Assembly: GCA_024220525.1 (NCBI GenBank)
Contig: JAMYWO010000022.1
Coordinates: forward strand, 160,367 to 224,366
Source of the DNA: Cochliopodium minus
Taxonomy: Eukaryota > Discosea > Himatismenida > Cochliopodiidae
Direction of reading: 5' to 3'
Length of the DNA stretch: 64,000 bases
Part shown: piece after piece, positions 22,773 through 32,218 of the stretch
Numbering within the stretch: position 1 is the first letter of the stretch
Layout: the number at the start of each line of letters is the position of its first letter
Notes under the pieces: generated by a model
Databases searched by the model: none
What the model saw: only the letters and a program-made list of their open reading frames with translations
Told to the model about the DNA's origin: nothing
Translations under genes and position numbers: made by a program

Positions 22773-23459
22773 CTAAAACAAATTTTGCTCCTCTCTCAAA
22801 TATTCACCAACATCAGCTTGATGAAATACGAGGATTTCAGTTGGATCCTGACGTCTAGCATCAGTGGTAGATTTAGCAGTGGTGCCGAATCCCAATGGCA
22901 CATCATTCATGTTATATATTACGACTCCTTGATATTTTGGTGTATTTGCTGTAATTCTTCCCAATCCACTTTTTAATACATGATTTCCATAGAGAAATGA
23001 TAATTCTGCTGATGGTTTTACCCATACCTTATATTGTGCATATCTTGCGAGATATTCAAGACATGTGATGTGCAACATGAATTTTTTTGTTTTGGTAAAT
23101 TTTCCAAAACATGTTCCTAATTGTGATAACATTTTTCTTCCAATAGTCACTGCCAATTTTACAACTTTTTCTCTTTTTATTGAGGAGGATATTTAAATTA
23201 ATTTTTTGATTAGAGAAAAATTTTGGAAATTAATTAATTTATTGAGGAAATTTTTACGAAACATAGTATACTCTTTCTTTATGTAATCTAAAACAATATA
23301 TTTCATCTTTTCTGTCAATCAAAAACTTTATATTTCTTCCAATACTATAATTTTTTTTTGGTAAAGGTAAAATGATTAATTTTCGAAAATTGAATGATCT
23401 AACTATTGGGATAATTTTTCAAAAAATATTTTTGTTTCTTCTTCAGTCAAAGGTCTCAT
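22773..23459 (-). CDS. NIP7: 60S ribosome biogenesis factor NIP7
   Basis: Exons 23404..23459, 23258..23344 and 22773..23172 (both junctions phase 2) give 180 residues, exactly the human length. NIP7 is an RNA-binding PUA-domain protein needed for pre-rRNA processing and 60S assembly in the nucleolus. The protein starts [18 protein letters not shown], continues with [14 protein letters not shown] and [16 protein letters not shown], then [14 protein letters not shown] and the PUA core [16 protein letters not shown]. All are near-identical to other eukaryotes. Exons 1 and 2 are very short and were located by homology plus matching splice phases. The family match leaves little doubt. Confidence 0.96.
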
Positions 23460-23705
23460 TTCTTCCAATCTAATTTTTTTTTTTTAATTTTTATTGATTT
23501 TTATTGAATTTTGATTCTTAAAATATTCCTCTTTTCTTCAAAAGATATCCTTTTTATAAAAAGTTGTTTGATTATCTCCGCATCTTCACTTTTTAAACAA
23601 CAACTTTTTTTTTTTAAAAATTTAATTCAAATTTAGATTATTTAAAGAATGGTGTACAAAACAAAGAAAAAAAAAAAGGTAAAGTGAAAAGAGAAATCCA
23701 AAGCC

Positions 23706-25983
23706 TTATTTATTTTGTTGTTTGTTGAGATTACGGCAAGCCATGATCATCTTCTCGACCTGCATCATGGTAGGTCTCTTCTCAGGCTCATAGTTACAAC
23801 AGCAAAGAGCGACCTTCCAAAAGACAGGGGGACAATCCTTAGGGATCTCTTTGGTAATAGATTCAACATCAAGAGCAAAGGCATTGTTTGCAGATTTACC
23901 AACTCTATCCAAGTTAACTTTTCCTCGAGTGATGATCTCGCAAAGCAAGATGCCGTAGGCAAAGACATCAACTTTGTCGTTGTAGGCTTTCCCCAAAAGC
24001 AACTCTGGTGCATTGAAATAAGGGGATCCGCACATAGTCATTCTTTGTCTCTCTCTATTTTCGATGGCTCTAGCAAAACCGAAGTCACAAAGTTTTGTGT
24101 TCCAATTCTCATCAAGCAATCTATATAGGAATAATAATAAAATAAAGAAATATATGTTATAATTCTAACTAATAAGATTGTAGATATTGATGAAAATAAT
24201 TTTGAAAGTATTCCTTACAAATTTTCACTTTTGATATCTCTGTGGATGAGTTTTCTTTTGTGCATGTAGGCCAAAGCGCTGGCGACATCAAGGGCGATCT
24301 TGAGCTTGAGATCCCAATCCATATCGAGCTTCTCATCGAGCAACTTCTCATAAAGCTCACCACCACTCACGAGCTCCATCACAATAAGCATGTGGCCTTC
24401 AGGGGATTTAGAAATACCAATGAATTCGGTGACATTAGGATGTTTGACTTGTTTAAGCAAATTAATTTCACGTTTCATCCAATTTTTTTCTTTCTCATCT
24501 TTCAAACCTGCCAATGATTTCACTGCAACTGCACGATCTGTTTTAGTTACAGGATCTAAAAAATATGCTTTGTACACTTTTCCATATGCTCCCTTTCCTA
24601 TCACATCTCCCATTTTCAGGTCGTTGTAATCGATTATATAATTTTGATTGGATAGTGGTGAATTTGGGGTGGTTGGTGTAGTTTCCACATTTTCCTTTCC
24701 GTTCGTGATAGGAACTCCTTCCATATCCAATTCAATATTATCAGATATCTAATTGAAAAATATTAGATTTAATTATTTCAAAATTTTTGGCGAAATAAAT
24801 GAATTTGAAATTTTTTTTTACCTGTTTTATATTTCTAATTATTCCACCATAGTGGACTAGTTTATTCATGGGAACTTTCCCACTTTGTACAGCATTCAAA
24901 ATGAGATTGAGTTTGGCAATGATTTCTTTGAGATCATCGATCCCCTTTCTTTTGAATATTTGGATTTTTGCAACTGGGGTATCTCCTGTAGGCATTGGTT
25001 TTTTTTCAATTTCTGGTGCATTAAATTTCTCGAGATACTATAAATCAGAGTTAAAGAAATATAAATAAAATTTTTTTTTTTTTTACTTTTTTGATTTGAC
25101 TTAAATTTTTCAATAGATCCATAGCCAATTTACATGATACTTCTGATAATTTTTTGGAATTATTTATGTATTTATTATATCCTACAAGCCTCTTTTTTGT
25201 GTCGTTAATTACAGAAATGATTACATTACAAAGATGTTGTTGTTTTTTCTTTTCAGAATTTTCCATTTTTTGGGTCAAAAGAAGCTCAATAACTTTTTGT
25301 TTGTCTCCCTCTGCCAATGTAGTGGCTCTTACGATTTTTTCAGTGTTGGTATTAGGAAACATTTCTTTTACTTCTTCAACAAATTCTTCTTGTTCTTTGC
25401 TATATAATAAATAACACATTATTGTTAATTAATTATTTTTTATAATTAATTAAACCTCAAAGTTATAGGAGAATCTTTTTGGGTTGTTCCATTATTTATT
25501 TGTGTTCCATTACTATTATTATTATTATCGGTAATTAAGACTGATTTTCTCAATCCTAATATCACCAGCTCTAGTGTTGGATAATATCTTTGTTCATCTT
25601 GTATTCTAAATCCATTTTGTTCTTTTAATATTTGTAGATGCCCAACGCTTTTGTTTGATTTTTTGAAAGAATAGATCAAACAACCCTTAATAGTTGGACT
25701 GGGCCATATTACAAATCCCCCCACAGCTTTATTTTTAACAACCTCCTCTATTATTTGGAGTAAAAGGAAATTTATATAGGAATAAAAAATATTATGGTAA
25801 ATATTAAAAATATTAAATCTGAATTGAAAGATATTTTTCATACCTGCTTGAGACTCTGATGTACAATCTTTTTTTATGAAATAAAAATAATTTTAAAAGA
25901 TAAATTATAGGATTCTTGAGATGAAGAATAATTTGAAATAAAATGAATTAATAATATATACCCTTCAAAAACCAAGATGACAT
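23706..25983 (-). CDS. SH2-CUE-protein kinase with degenerate SH2
   Basis: Seven exons: 25962..25983, 25844..25867, 25456..25747, 25087..25399, 24822..25037, 24219..24748, 23706..24120, all in phase, give 603 residues. Residues 1-95 read as an SH2 domain, starting WFLKGDC and including VGHLQILKE with the conserved His. The invariant phosphotyrosine-binding Arg of FLVRES is Trp (GFVIWPS). Residues about 115-160 look like a CUE/UBA ubiquitin-binding domain (EEFVEEVKEMFPN). A helical linker follows. The kinase domain (about 330-595) is complete: GKGAYGKV, VAVKSL, HRDIKSEN, CDFG, APE. It is TKL-like and presumably Ser/Thr or dual specificity. The architecture recalls Dictyostelium SHK kinases, but with the SH2 at the N terminus. 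The first two exons are only 22 and 24 nt. Confidence 0.86.
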
Positions 25984-26273
25984 TGTAAGTATTAGTTATT
26001 TTTTTTTTATTTAATTATTTATTATTTTTTTATATTTAGTTTATATTGCAATCAGCAAGAGGAGAAATTACACCATTCAACATTCTCAAACAAAGAAATC
26101 CTTTGAAGGTTTTCATTTATAATAAATCCTTTCAATTCATAATAAATTCACTTAAAAAATTTATAAAATGATATCAAGATCAAAATTGTATACTTTCTAA
26201 TTCAATATTGAATTATAATTGGAATATTGAACAGAGGAGGATAATTCAATTCAAAATTTAAATTTATTCACAA

Positions 26274-27536
26274 CTAAATTAGATGGATGATGATAGGAGG
26301 GATTTTTTTGGGGAGATTTTGATGGATAATAAATTTATGTTTTTTGAGATTGATTTCAGAAAGAGTGAGAGTAGAAATAGAAGGAGGAATAGACAAAGAA
26401 AGCAACTTGGGATCGGATTTGCAGAAAGATCGCCAAATGTTCAAAGAACTCAAATGCAAAAGATGAGAAAGAGGTTTAAAACAGACTTGAGGATCAACTA
26501 ACTTTGAACAAAATCTCAAATCAAGTTGTTGTAGAGAAGAAACAGGTATGAATTCAAATATTTCATCGTTTATTTCCGACATACTTAGATCAAGAGAAAT
26601 CAAACGAATGTCTTTGTCGATGAAGCTCGAATCTTCGAAATGTTGTGTCTTTAATGAATTTCCGCTTAAATTTAAATGTTTGATACTGTTGGGCAAGTTT
26701 TTTAAGAAGAAAGGCCAAAAGCTGTCTGAGTCTCCTCCTAACGAAATATTTACCATGTTCAATCTTTCTAGGGAATGGAGATTGTTTATTTTGAGTAGTT
26801 GTGAAGAGTCTTCTAGATTTAGGTTAGAAAGATCAATTCTCTTTAGTTGTGAGCAAATATTCGAAATTTCTTTGTCGAACAAGAGTTGTATCGATTTAGA
26901 TTTAATGTTAGAACAAGCTCTCAAATTTATGCTTTTCAGTGGATATTTGTTATTTTGTTTTTTCCAAAGTACGATAGTATTTATATGCTTTTCATCTATT
27001 GTCCCCCATTCAAAGTTTATCTCTGTAATTTTTGTTGGTCTATATTATATTTTTTTATTTATTTATTTGCTTTTTGATTGAAAATTAATTATATACAATG
27101 ATAACAATGTGTTGGGGAGTATTTTTATGGATGTTCCAAATTCAATTGATTTTAGATCTGAAAAATTCTCCATTGATTTGCATATATTAGAATCTATTGA
27201 AAACACTTTTAGATTTTCAATGAAAAATGCTTTCTTTGAGATGGATACAACTTTGATTTTCATTAATAAAATTTTTTTTTTTTGAGTTTATAAATTGATA
27301 TGATTTTTATCACCTATTGATTGAATGTTTCCAAGATTATTATCTAATATTACACAATTTCTCACAAAATACCAATATATCTGATTTATTCTTTGGCATG
27401 TCAACAAAAGATTTGATAATCCTCTATTCTTAAAGTTATTGCTCCCATAATTTGATTTTTTCTCACTCGTTTGAGTATATTTGAATATATTCAACCATAT
27501 ATCATGGTTCAAGTTTAAAATTAATTCTTCTTCCAT
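26274..27536 (-). CDS. F-box/leucine-rich repeat protein
   Basis: Exons 27314..27536, 27097..27250 and 26274..27039 (phases 1, 2) give 380 residues. An F-box-like segment lies at residues 7-60 (LNLNHDIWLNIFKYTQ then LLLTCQRINQIYW). The remainder is leucine-rich: repeated LxxLxLSxN-type strands such as LKRIDLSNLNLEDSS, IKHLNLSGNSL and LQQLDLRFCSKL. Such proteins select substrates for SCF ubiquitin ligases. Exon 2 is weakly similar to repeats, and its boundaries rest on phase agreement. The join LLSLPTKITEI restores repeat spacing. Confidence 0.75.
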
Positions 27537-27682
27537 TTTTTTTTTTTAAAAAATTTGTTAAAGAAACTAAGATATGTTCTATATTCAACAAATCTCAATC
27601 AGAAAATGAAATTTGAAAAAACAATTGATAATTTTTAAATAATTTTCTTAATCAGAATGAAAATTTAAAAAATTAAAAAAAG

Positions 27683-30600
27683 ATGATTCAAAAATACAAA
27701 AAGCAAAATAAAAATAAGAGGTCATCTTTACTGTACCAAAAAAATGAAAAAAATAATACAGGGCCAAAGAAAATGATTGACATTCAAACCAAAGATGATC
27801 AAGATGAGAAAATTTTGATTGGTAATAGTCAAACCAATGTAATATTGAATCTATTAGAATCTTTTTGCCTGTCTTGAATTTATTCAAATAGATTTTTGAA
27901 GATTTTTCAATCGGACATCTCTATTTCAATTTCAATGATTATTTCGAAAAATTAAAAAAATTGACATGCAATCAAAAAGAAGATATGGGAAAATGTAAGA
28001 ATATTAATATATTTTTGATTAATTTATACTTTGTTAGTAATTTTTCAGGAAAAAAATTTCCCTCACTTCCAATTGCTGATGAGACAATGGGAAAAATACT
28101 CCAAAATTCAAATCATAAACAAAAATCCTTACAGAGTCAAACTATTCACTTCTTTTCTTTCAAATAAAGATGATATATTTGTTGGTAGAGATAGGATATT
28201 CAAAGAAGCCCAAAACTTAATTTTCAGAAGTGATATCACCAGGATAAAAATCATGGCGATATTAGATTCTCCAGGAATGGGTAAAATAATTTGTATTTAT
28301 ACTGATTAAAACTATCACAAAATAAAGACCTCTGATAGATTCTTTTTTTTATTGAATAATTAGTTCAAATTATACCATTATTAAAATAAAATATGACATT
28401 GTAATTTTAAAAAGGTAAATCTCTAATGCTATATAAATTGTTAAGTCTATTGGCAAGTGGAAAATTTGGTCAAAAAATGAAAGAAATTGACTCTTATGGT
28501 GATCATTCTGAAATTTTGAATTGTAGATTCATCCCTTTTATTGCTGGATACAATGATATACATGAAATTAATGTAAACACTTTCAAATCAGAAGAAAGGA
28601 ATGAAGTAATCAAAGATCTTTGTTTAAGATTTCTTTATAAGTAAATAATTCATTTTAAATTGTTTGTTTTAATTAATTTTGATCAAAAAACAGTTTCTAC
28701 TTTATCTCCGAAAAAAAAGGAATTGAAAAAAGTAATTTTCCACTCTTCAGGGAACATTTTCTTGAGATGATGCCAACCAGAGTTTTTTCAATGATTGAAT
28801 TTCTTTTGGAAGAAACATTTGGAATTACAGAAATAAAGAATATCAAAATATGTTTTGGTATTGATGAAATACATATGTTGGGAAAAACAAGAGCGATATA
28901 TGTTTTAGAAGAATTAAGTAGATTAACGGACCTATTTAGTTTGCGAGGCGTGAATTATTGTTTTTCATGCGTCGTAAGTTTAGATCCTACCATTTTCCTT
29001 ACGCAAGGTGAAGAAAAAGAGAATGATTTTAAAGAATTCTCTCCAGGAACTTTTTCATATGAATCTGTAGATCCTTTCAGTAGTTATGAGATCGAAGACA
29101 TCATCAATAAGTTGTATGAAAAAAGAAACCAGACAGCACTCAGTGATTTTGAGAAATTAGTTCTTCACTTCACAGCACATCCGAGGACCCTAGGCCAAAT
29201 TGTTGAAGTGTTAGAAGAGAAAAATATCACTATCGATGACTTTCCAAAGCTTTTCACTTCTGTTAAATATCCACTTTATAAAGAATCTTCATTTAAAAGT
29301 AGATGTATCAATTGGTTATGTCCTGTTCTTTTGAACCTTTCTATTTCTGCCAACCAAGAAATATTAGGAAACCTCTCTTCAAGACGATTTCTTATTTCTT
29401 TTTTATATGAACCTCAAAATAAACAGATAGCATATTCTTATCTTTTTAAAGGGTCATTTGAAATAAGGGTTAGTTCGAGCTTGATATTTATTCTCAAGTT
29501 TGCTTGGGAAAGTGAAAAAAAAGAAACTGCTATCAGCACTTTCATTTCTAAATCTCTGAGTAATATCTTTACGACTTCTCTTCGTCTAAACTCATTCAAT
29601 TTTGAGACAATTTGCTCTGAAATCATATCACTACGTCTCAGTTTGTTTTCTTTCTGTTGTCACGAAAAATTTCTTCTCTCAACAAACTATTTTTCTTTGT
29701 CCACATTCTTGGGTGAGAATTTGATATCTGCAAAAGGATCTACTGACCCAAATCTCATTAATTTCATTTTTCAAGGTATCAAGCTGTTTGAAGTTAAAAA
29801 ACCCTGCCAATATAAAGAAGATGCACCATTTTTCTCTCAATTGACAGGTTGCGAATGGGATAACAAAGATAATTGGCACTTGAATAATAAATACAGTTCC
29901 TATAAAAGAATAACAATAGACAGTAGTACTATCGAAAATAAGATCTGGATGCCCGAAGCTGATCATAGAGCAGCAGACGCTTATTTGTTTGTGAAAATCA
30001 AAGATGAACTATGCTGCTTCATTTTCCAATTTAAATCTGACAATATAAACACTCCAAATGAAAAAGACGTGTTGTCCAATCAAACCACCAAAAAAGAAAC
30101 AGACATCAAAGAATATGAAGATTGTGCAAAAAAATTGGAGAGTAACATTTATTTTATGAAGAATGCAATGAAGGGTATTAATATTTTTATTTAATTTTAA
30201 TATAAAATGTTTTATTCTTATCAATTTTATTTTGAAAAATTAATTAGAACCTCCAAAAAAGTTTTTCGTTTTATGGATCTCAGAAAAGGATACATCAAAT
30301 CTTAGATATTTCGATATTGAATCTCTTTACTACTTGAACGGATTTTATTCTCCTTCAAATTTGGAAAATTTTTTTTCTCCTTCTCTTTATCCTTTCTTTC
30401 CCACAAGAGTAAAAGAAATACCTAAAATACAGTTTAGCCCAAAAAAAGAAATCACAGAAAGAAAGGTGTTACAAATTAACCAACCTTCTAAGAAAGAAAA
30501 ACAGTTTTTGGAGAAAATTCAAGAAAGGAGGGTAACTTGGTTCAAAAAAGCAGAGTTAAAAATAGAAGAAGAAAGGAAGATGGAGGAAGAAGAAAAGAAG

Positions 30601-30894
30601 AGGAAGGAAGAGGAAGAAAAGAAGAAGAAAGAGGAAAAGAGGAAGAAGAAGAAGGAAGAAGAAGAGAGGAAGAAGAAGGAAGAAGAAGAGAGGAAGAAGA
30701 AAGAGGAAGAAGAAGAGAGGAAGAAGAAGAAGGAAGAAGAAGAGAGGAAGAAGAAAGAGGAAGAAGAAGAGAGGAAGAAGAAAGAGGAAGAAGAAGAGAG
30801 GAAGAAGAAGAAGGAAGAAGAAGAGAGGAAGAGGAGAGAAACTGCATTAATCATATTAATAGCAATACTAGTAATTCTTCTATTAACAGTGATC
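27683..30894 (+). CDS. Crinkler-like P-loop NTPase with C-terminal nuclease-like domain, 3' end in gap
   Basis: Exons 27683..27838, 27892..27994, 28038..28280, 28415..28640, 28694..30174 and 30248..>30894, in phase, give 952 residues before the N gap. A STAND/AAA-like ATPase is visible: Walker A SPGMGKS split between exons 3 and 4, and Walker B CFGIDEIHML in exon 5. Near residue 900 lies a restriction-endonuclease-like core, RAADAYLFV...CFIFQFK, with acidic and lysine positions as in CRN (Crinkler/RHS-type) proteins. The C terminus is a Lys/Glu repeat likely to form a long charged helix, then a hydrophobic segment (ALIILIAILVILLLTVI) running into the gap. Catalytic activity is not demonstrable. 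A transmembrane end is unexpected for this mostly nuclear family. Confidence 0.7.
30560..30836. repeat. purine-rich GAAGAAGAGAGGAAG-type tandem repeat
   Basis: An imperfect tandem array of AAG/GAA/AGG/GAG triplets encodes the Lys/Glu/Arg tract of the Crinkler-like protein. It is read in frame; the long frames on the other strand and other phases are by-products of its purine bias. Such arrays vary in copy number and may have caused the adjacent assembly gap. Confidence 0.8.
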
Positions 30895-30994
30895 NNNNNN
30901 NNNNNNNNNNNNNNNNNNNNNNNNNNNNNNNNNNNNNNNNNNNNNNNNNNNNNNNNNNNNNNNNNNNNNNNNNNNNNNNNNNNNNNNNNNNNNN
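30895..30994. other. 100-N assembly gap
   Basis: Exactly one hundred N, a conventional placeholder, so the true distance is unknown. It removes the 3' end of the Crinkler-like gene. Confidence 0.98.
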
Positions 30995-31384
30995 ATTAAT
31001 TTTCTTATGAAACTGAATGTTTACTCGATAAAGTTTATAAAAAAAGTTTCATATGTCTAAAATATTGTAGTTCCAACTATCATACATTGAATAGAAGTTG
31101 AAGGAGAAAAAGTTTTTTTTAAAGTTAGATAGAAAGTTTTCCATCTGAGGAAACTGCGAAAAGTTCAATATATCTCTCTCAAAAAGTCATTGGAAAACTC
31201 ACTGATTCTCATGAATTAAATTTGGGACCTCTTTTTATTCTTGGGACATTAATTTTGTTATAACAAAAATAAGAATTTGGTAAGAATGCCAAAGTATCCC
31301 TTTAACTTTATTTGTTTTCAATTTAAGAATGTATTTTTGATAGAAGAACAAATTAACCTATGAAATAAATAAAAATAAAAAAAA
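30995..31384. other. intergenic DNA with a partial copy of the 5' cassette
   Basis: No gene is apparent. Bases about 31017-31060 resemble the intron of the ankyrin gene around 49625-49665: both contain CTCGATAAAGTTTATA, then an A run, then TTTCATATG. The rest of a cassette copy may lie in the adjoining gap. Confidence 0.5.
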
Positions 31385-32074
31385 ATGCAAAAATTGCCAT
31401 CTACTTTGAAAATTAAATTAGGAGATGATATCAGAAGATTGCCATTAAAAAGCAATGAATTAGAAGATCTGAATGAATTGATCATCAAATTGTTTGGCTT
31501 GGAAATGGATTGCTTTGATATAAAATACAAAGATGACGAAGGGGATATAATCACAATAAAGACAGATGAGGAATATCAAGAATGCTTGAACTGTTGCACA
31601 GGAAACATATTGAATATAATCGTGATAAAGGGAGAAAAGAAGCATTCTCAATCCAAATGTACCCCCAAACAAAGAAAATGCAAAGAGGAAAAATCTGAGA
31701 AAAAAATTAAAACAATCACATGTAATGGATGTGAATCTGCAATAAAGGGAGCGAGATTCCAATGCCTTCAATGCCCAAATTTCAATTTTTGCAAAGGATG
31801 CATAAATAGCAAATTGAAAAATCATCCAAGCCACCAATTTGAGGAGAAGACACCAACACAATCCCAAAACAACATGAAGGAAAAAGAAATAGTGATAGAT
31901 TTCAAGCTTAACCTAAAGGAAAAAGAAAAAAAAGTACCTAGGGAACGCAATGATTTGGAATTGAAGCTGGAGACACTTTCATCTATGGGCTTTGTCGATA
32001 GAAACAAGAACATCGAGATCCTCAAAAAGAATGGATCAGATCTTGTACTTGCATTGCAAGAATTAGTTAATTAA
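31385..32074 (+). CDS. p62/NBR1-like selective autophagy receptor (PB1-ZZ-UBA)
   Basis: An intronless frame of 229 residues with three domains in the order of sequestosome-1. PB1 covers about residues 8-80, with the acidic OPCA motif FDIKYKDDEGD. A ZZ zinc finger covers 112-152 (CNGCESAIKGARFQCLQC, then FCKGCINSKLKNHPSH). A UBA domain closes the chain (LETLSSMGFVDRNKN). Family members cross-link ubiquitinated cargo to Atg8 on autophagosomes, polymerising through PB1. The spacer is much shorter than in animals, and I could not identify a convincing Atg8-interacting motif, so the autophagy role is inferred from architecture. Confidence 0.88.
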   Translation: MQKLPSTLKIKLGDDIRRLPLKSNELEDLNELIIKLFGLEMDCFDIKYKDDEGDIITIKTDEEYQECLNCCTGNILNIIVIKGEKKHSQSKCTPKQRKCKEEKSEKKIKTITCNGCESAIKGARFQCLQCPNFNFCKGCINSKLKNHPSHQFEEKTPTQSQNNMKEKEIVIDFKLNLKEKEKKVPRERNDLELKLETLSSMGFVDRNKNIEILKKNGSDLVLALQELVN

Positions 32075-32218
32075 AATCAAAGAATAACATAAAATTTTCT
32101 ATGAATATGTGTCTGGATATTTTTAACAATAAAAAAATCATATACAAGTGGAAAACTTCAATTTAAACAAAATTTTTAATTTTTTTTCAAACATTAAATA
32201 TTAAAGAAATACTTTTTT

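Noticed and set aside
30519-31010. Long Ser/Leu/Phe and Gly/Arg/Glu frames overlapping the Lys/Glu tract
   Set aside because: By-products of a purine-rich triplet repeat; only the frame continuous with the NTPase exons has support.
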